Of a DNA stretch of 34,056 bases, positions 30,001-34,056 are shown piece by piece. How positions within the stretch are numbered: the first letter of the stretch is position 1; each line of letters begins with the position of its first letter. The position numbers and the translations under genes are program-made. The stretch lies in assembly GCA_010014835.2 (NCBI GenBank), contig JAAAKB020076863.1, positions 1-34,056 on the forward strand. Reading direction: 5' to 3'. Under the pieces are notes generated by a model that had not been told where the DNA came from, searched no databases, and worked only from the letters and a program-made list of their open reading frames with translations. The stretch comes from Apostichopus leukothele (Eukaryota; Echinodermata; Holothuroidea; Aspidochirotida; Stichopodidae).

Positions 30001-32831
30001 ATAGAAGCAAAACTTTATGCGATTAGTTTAATACTTAGATACTTCTTGTAATGTTTCTTCTTATTAACACTTATACACACACACTCACCAATGTGATTAA
30101 CACTGAAACCAAACAGCAAAAGAAAGTTAATGTAATAGTTATATCACTAAATCCTAGCAGATAATACAGACTTGTCAAAGTATACTCCATGATTCCATGT
30201 CACATGACTCCAGGATGATGAATGACTGTGACAATTACTCTATCATTTATATTATTCCCATTAATAACATACTTTATGTGTGGTAATTGCAGCACATACT
30301 GTATATTGTACCACTTACCTAGCTATGTCTCATGCCCAAACCAAATTCCCCAAACATGTGAACATGGATGTGAAAGAGTGAAAAAACCTGAGTGGAAAAT
30401 GTTGCAACACATACAGTAAGGTGTTTTTGCTTAGTCAACAAAGTTGCTTTTGAGATCATGTTTTGGGGAAATCTTTGAAACGATGGTGTTCTTCTGGTAC
30501 AAAAACAACATTTATAGCATATGTGATCAACCCCTCTCTGTACCAGCAAAATATATTTCCAGGTTCCAACCTATCATTCAAACTCCTGATCATAAAATTC
30601 TCCAGTAAATACCAATTACATAAGTAGCTTCTACCTTACTCTTCTTTGAAACAACAGCCATAACTCAATACAAAACAGTGATTCAATTAACATAAGGCAA
30701 CCATACAGTTCTATACATCTACAAACTAAGGTCAACATGTCAATAAAATGTACCCTATGTAACACAATTTACATAGTTTGATATGATAAACATGTGATAC
30801 CATTACTAATATTGGTCTTCACCAAGACACACACTTTTAGCAGAATAAGTGATCTATTCTTATAGGTGACCATTCAATATTCTACCAATCATCCAAAAGG
30901 TGTATGTGTGTTTATGTGAATATTAGCCATTCTTATAGGTGATCATTCAATATTCTACCAATCATCCAATAGGTATATGTGTGTTTATGTGAATATTGAC
31001 CATTCTTATAGGTGACCATTCAATATTCTACCAATCATCAACTAGGTATATGTGTGTTTGTGTGAATATTGACCATTCTTATAGGTGATCATTCAATATT
31101 CTACCAATCATCAACTAGGTATATGTGTGTTTGTGAATATTGACCATTCTTATAGGTGACCATTCAATATTCTACCAATCATCCAATAGGTATATGTGTG
31201 TTTATTTGAATATTAACCATTCTTATAGGTGATCATTCAATATTCTACCAATCATCAACAAGGTATATGTGTGTTTGTGTGAATATTAACCATTCTTATA
31301 GGTGACCATTCAATATTCTACCAATCATCCATAATGTGTATATGTGTGTATATATGTGAATATTTTGTTCAGATTTGATCCATTCTCCTAGGAGAGTATT
31401 ACTGCTCCCATTAAGACTGGTCAGTTAGGACATTCTCTCACTGATGCTCACCTGTAATGGTATATTCAGTCCGAGTGGTTTAAGGAGTTTAGAGGCCCAG
31501 GCTCCAGGTGTTATGACAACACTGTTTGCTCTGTACACAGCTTTGTTTGTGTAAACAAGCACATATCTTCCAGGGATAATATTTAGCACCTTCTCTTCAT
31601 CTTTCAGAATCCCACCTTGCTTCTCAAACTGAACCTGATTGTAAAACGAAGAGGACGTAAGAAGTCCACATCGAACGGACTTCTCGGTGACAAGGTCTCT
31701 TACCATCCTGATATAACCTTGGCAGCAAATTGCACTGCCATTGGTTGCCATTGTCTTGTGAATATGTCATGAAGAGTATATATAGATTATGTTGTCGAAT
31801 CAAAGCATGCCTTCTGGGCTGGCACCTTTGAAGACCATCACCATAAGTTCATATTTTAACTGGCAAATACAGTTACATGGACATGACACACCCATTAAAA
31901 GATGTTCCATTTACAATAATGTTATTTATTTTCTCTTTAGGCCACATTTTATCTCATTGAATTCAGCCACAGAAACAAACTTGAACCTCACCCATATTTT
32001 TGTACTACACTGTTGCACAGTTTGTCACTACCTTCACTTATATATGAATTCATTCTTATGTGGAAACACATGCAACATAGATATATTGTAATTAACACCA
32101 AATTAAGCATTCTTTCAAACCGTTATGATCTTTAATTTAAGTACATACCTGAAACCCACGAAGTGCCTTGTCAGCCCTCAATGTCCCTGCTGAGTGATCT
32201 AAAACAGCTCTGAAATCTTTAGATAATTTCATTCCTGGGTAGTTTTGTCTAAGTTCTTCATGAGTCAGCTCTTTAAATGGTTTACCACATTTTAGTAACT
32301 CCCTCTTCCGGTTATCAAGAAGATCATAGGGTGGTTTCTGGATGACAAGTAACTTAGTATTCCTGCAGGAAAACAAAATATTTAATATCCTGAAATACTT
32401 TATAATTAATTCCTGGTAGTTTTGGGGGGGTTAGGGTTGGGGTAGCTATCTAAACAATTTCACATAAGGTCATAGAAACTAAAACTTTTTGACTTGCATA
32501 GACCTATTAAACTGTATTCATAAGAAAATGCAGGTGAAGGATTTGTGTTTAATTAAAATGTTCTAATGGTCCTTATGGAGCATAGCATTAGTTCATGAAA
32601 GGCAATTCACATCCTCAAATACAGATTGCACAAACGTTTACTGTTCAACTAGAAACTTGACAGCGTAGAGGACTAAACCTACTTGAACAAGGTGGTCTCT
32701 GTTTCCTTTTCTAATTGTGACCAAAGAGGAAATGCCTCCTCCATCATTTTCATGTAATGCTCTTGACTGTAGGAGAACCTAGTGATGCGAGATTGACCAT
32801 GAGAACTGCCTCTGGAATGTGGTAGACCAAA
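26937..32831 (-). CDS. PIPOX: peroxisomal sarcosine / L-pipecolate oxidase (5' end outside window)
   Basis: Seven exons join in frame to give 350 residues of a flavoprotein oxidase. The family oxidises sarcosine, L-pipecolate and related imino acids to imines with H2O2 in peroxisomes. In order: [13 protein letters not shown] after the FAD motif; [36 protein letters not shown], whose Lys corresponds to the oxygen-activating Lys265 of bacterial MSOX; ESCMYTVTPD, whose Cys corresponds to the covalent FAD attachment site; and [20 protein letters not shown]. The human enzyme is 390 residues, so about 40 residues with the GxGxxG dinucleotide motif are missing. I searched 32840-34056 and found no such exon, so it probably lies beyond the edge. 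The C-terminus is SKASL, not a canonical PTS1. Internal junctions are GT...AG; phases in order are 2,0,0,0,0,1. Confidence 0.95.
27764..27839 (-). CDS. PIPOX: PIPOX exon, VTPDW...IGCGFSG block
   Basis: A 76-base exon with 25 codons plus one base (phase 1); donor CTG|GTGTGT. It encodes [13 protein letters not shown] and NIVIGCGFS, the conserved C-terminal FAD-domain motif. It joins precisely to the next exon to form GFSGHGFK. Confidence 0.95.
27840..29305 (-). other. PIPOX intron, 1.5 kb
   Basis: Bounded by donor GTGAGT and acceptor TTTATTCATAG. No nested gene or named repeat is seen. Confidence 0.7.
29306..29464 (-). CDS. PIPOX: PIPOX exon with covalent-FAD Cys
   Basis: Acceptor TATCCATCAG; 53 codons from [10 protein letters not shown] to ITESCMYT; donor ACT|GTGAGT. 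The Cys in SCMYT is the expected 8-alpha-S-cysteinyl FAD attachment site. Confidence 0.95.
29639..29879 (-). repeat. tandem duplication of a PIPOX exon end and splice donor
   Basis: Two copies of about 120 bp: 29639-29759 (intronic) and 29760-29879 (true exon end). They differ by a few substitutions and a 2-base indel. The intronic copy keeps the [11 protein letters not shown] codons and the donor but has TAA where the exon has TAT, five codons before HEYPG, so it carries an in-frame stop. Confidence 0.9.
29837..29971 (-). CDS. PIPOX: PIPOX exon, RINVCYW to catalytic Lys
   Basis: Acceptor TATTTTTGAGCAG; 45 codons from VWRINVCYW to EYPGLVK; donor AAG|GTATGTGG. The last residue is the likely oxygen-activating Lys. 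The 3' end of this exon and its donor are tandemly duplicated 119 bases further into the intron. Confidence 0.95.
29972..30855 (-). other. PIPOX intron, part outside the minisatellite
   Basis: Ordinary AT-rich intron sequence. Short open frames on both strands at 30222-30549 overlap and match no family. Confidence 0.6.
30856..31364. repeat. minisatellite, seven copies of 73 bp, in a PIPOX intron
   Basis: Units start at 30856, 30929, 31002, 31075, 31146, 31219 and 31292 with ATTCTTATAGGTGA. The next base after GGTGA alternates C, T, C, T, C, T, C through the seven units, giving a 146-bp two-unit period. Unit 4 is 2 bases shorter. Confidence 0.95.
31452..31634 (-). CDS. PIPOX: PIPOX exon, VVITPGAW block
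   Basis: Acceptor TTTTACAATCAG; 61 codons from [10 protein letters not shown] to LGLNIPLQ; donor [23 protein letters not shown] is the second FAD-domain strand block of the DAO superfamily. A 73-bp minisatellite starts about 90 bases into the downstream intron. Confidence 0.95.
32149..32362 (-). CDS. PIPOX: PIPOX exon, substrate-domain start
   Basis: Acceptor TTTTCCTGCAG; the first base completes the Lys codon. It encodes 71 residues, from [10 protein letters not shown] to KALRGFQ, with donor CAG|GTATGT (phase 0). The [13 protein letters not shown] block matches the family. Confidence 0.93.
32424..32442 (+). other. G-rich TTAGGG-containing quadruplex motif
   Basis: A run of seven G, then TTA-GGG-TT-GGGG. 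The seven-G run can supply two tracts, giving four. It includes a telomere-like TTAGGG and lies in a PIPOX intron on the template strand. Confidence 0.55.
32683..32831 (-). CDS. PIPOX: PIPOX exon (first visible), PHSRGSSHG block
   Basis: Acceptor CTGTTTTAG then TTTGGT; donor CAA|GTAGGT, leaving two bases (phase 2). It encodes [16 protein letters not shown] and continues to ETETTLF. The Ser-His-Gly-rich segment contacts FAD in this family. Confidence 0.93.
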
Positions 32832-34056
32832 CTAAAACAGATCACAAAAAAACACAAATAAGGAACCTGGAAAAGATTATTTAAATAGTAATTATGGGTG
32901 TCTTAAGCACAATTCATATTGCAGCTCATTCTGTTCATTTACTTACTATACTGTTAGACTATTATTTGACTGAGTATTGATATCAAAATTAATCAAGGAA
33001 AAACTTTGTGACTACTTTGATCATTCAAATGTCAGGCTGAGAGACTATAGTCTATTAGACTCAAAATGATACAATATTAAGCAAACTGCTCAGTTGGAAA
33101 ATATTTCTCACATGTGCCTTCCAAGGTTCAACATCACTGAATTTAATCTTTGTTTACAATCTTTTTACTCCATACATCATTTTTGCAGATAACAGGTTTT
33201 AATTTTCTGCAGCATCATGCACCCAGATGATATGAAAATTTTCCAGTTAGCCATTATGTCGAACTTTACAACGTCATGACAAACACAGAACTTTAAGTTG
33301 ATAATAGATGCACTTTATAACGCATAGTCTCCAGTACAGAATTGCTATGCAAAACTTTGTACAGTATATGTCCTATTCCAATATCAATCTGCATAACTAC
33401 CTATGGAGAAGTTATAATATTTTTAATTAACTAACTTTGATTTCCCTAAGTTAATTAACAGCCATTATAATAAGCATTAGAAATGCTATGCTTAATTATA
33501 AGTCTGACATTTAAAAGGGAAATATCACATCCAAACTAATTAAACCATAATGCAGAGAATGTACAGAAAATTCATTAGTCCTAGCCTTCAATTCATGGCT
33601 ACTTATTGTAATTTGTTACTAAGGTATAAAATATGTGATTCATTTTAATTGAAACTAACTTTTATACAGACAATATTTGCTTTAATATGCCACATCAAAC
33701 CACCACAGCAACTTATACAGCCTGGAATAGTTAGCACTAACATTGTTTAATTCTGATGAAGTATTAAAGTCACCTGTAATTTGTAATTTTCAAACTTACT
33801 TTCAGAAATGATGTTATTAAGAAAAGAAACTACAACTGGCCAAATACTCAGGCTATCCACTGTCACCAAAGGAATTTCTTTCAGGTAAAAGTATGCAAAG
33901 AAGTGGACATTGTATGACTGAAATTATTACAATGCACCCAGGCAAAGAAATTTAGAGGCATTGAAGACTCGCCCAAACCGCGTGCCGCGCTCTGAAAAAG
34001 TTAACTTTCCGTTGCTTGCAAGTGAAGTTTTCTGCTTGTCGCTACAAAATGCAGAC
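32832..34056 (-). other. upstream PIPOX intron and window edge
   Basis: No exon encoding the expected GxGxxG segment is found on the minus strand. The last 90 bases (33967-34056) become CpG-richer (CGCCC, CCGCGTGCCGCGC), which could be a promoter or an unrelated island cut by the edge. Confidence 0.5.

Noticed and set aside
32832-34056. First PIPOX exon with the FAD GxGxxG motif
   Set aside because: Searched on the minus strand for a V-I-G-A-G-like coding stretch ending in a usable donor; none found. It most likely lies outside the window.
1-34056. CRISPR array or prokaryotic operon
   Set aside because: The tandem repeats lack the spacer pattern of CRISPR, and the spliced genes show the DNA is animal.

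Overview
The window is nuclear DNA from an animal. It is AT-rich, has spliced genes with GT...AG introns, long non-coding stretches and many short tandem repeats. The proteins match animal families (CLASP, KIAA2013/DUF2152, PIPOX). The species cannot be fixed from the sequence. An invertebrate deuterostome such as an echinoderm is my best guess, with low confidence.

Layout. (1) 1-16.6 kb, no convincing coding sequence. It holds a candidate promoter with a consensus splice donor (1486-1743), a palindromic cAMP-response-like site (4937-4948), a CpG-bearing candidate promoter (13830-14110), several tandem repeats and a striking excess of the heptamer TACAGTA/TACTGTA. (2) 16618-16865, plus strand: the first coding exon of a CLASP-family microtubule-binding protein, preceded by an ATG-TAG start-stop uORF directly after the splice acceptor. 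The usual next CLASP exons are not found downstream. The only good in-phase acceptor leads to a short terminal exon (18775-18837) followed by a duplicated AATAAA signal. (3) 19.2-20.8 kb: two minisatellites. (4) 21338-23242, minus strand: an uninterrupted 634-residue KIAA2013 (DUF2152) homologue, convergent with the CLASP-like transcript. (5) 24.9-25.7 kb: a diverged intergenic repeat cluster. (6) 26937-32831, minus strand: seven exons of peroxisomal sarcosine/L-pipecolate oxidase (PIPOX). The 5' exon carrying the FAD GxGxxG motif lies beyond the right edge.

The three genes have no obvious joint function: cytoskeleton, a membrane-anchored luminal protein, and peroxisomal amino-acid oxidation. 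The most noteworthy local structures are a recent tandem duplication of the end of a PIPOX exon with its splice donor, a PIPOX-intron minisatellite with alternating (dimeric) repeats, the start-stop uORF with a possible truncated CLASP product, and the TACAGTA-rich region. I found no clear new multi-gene system.
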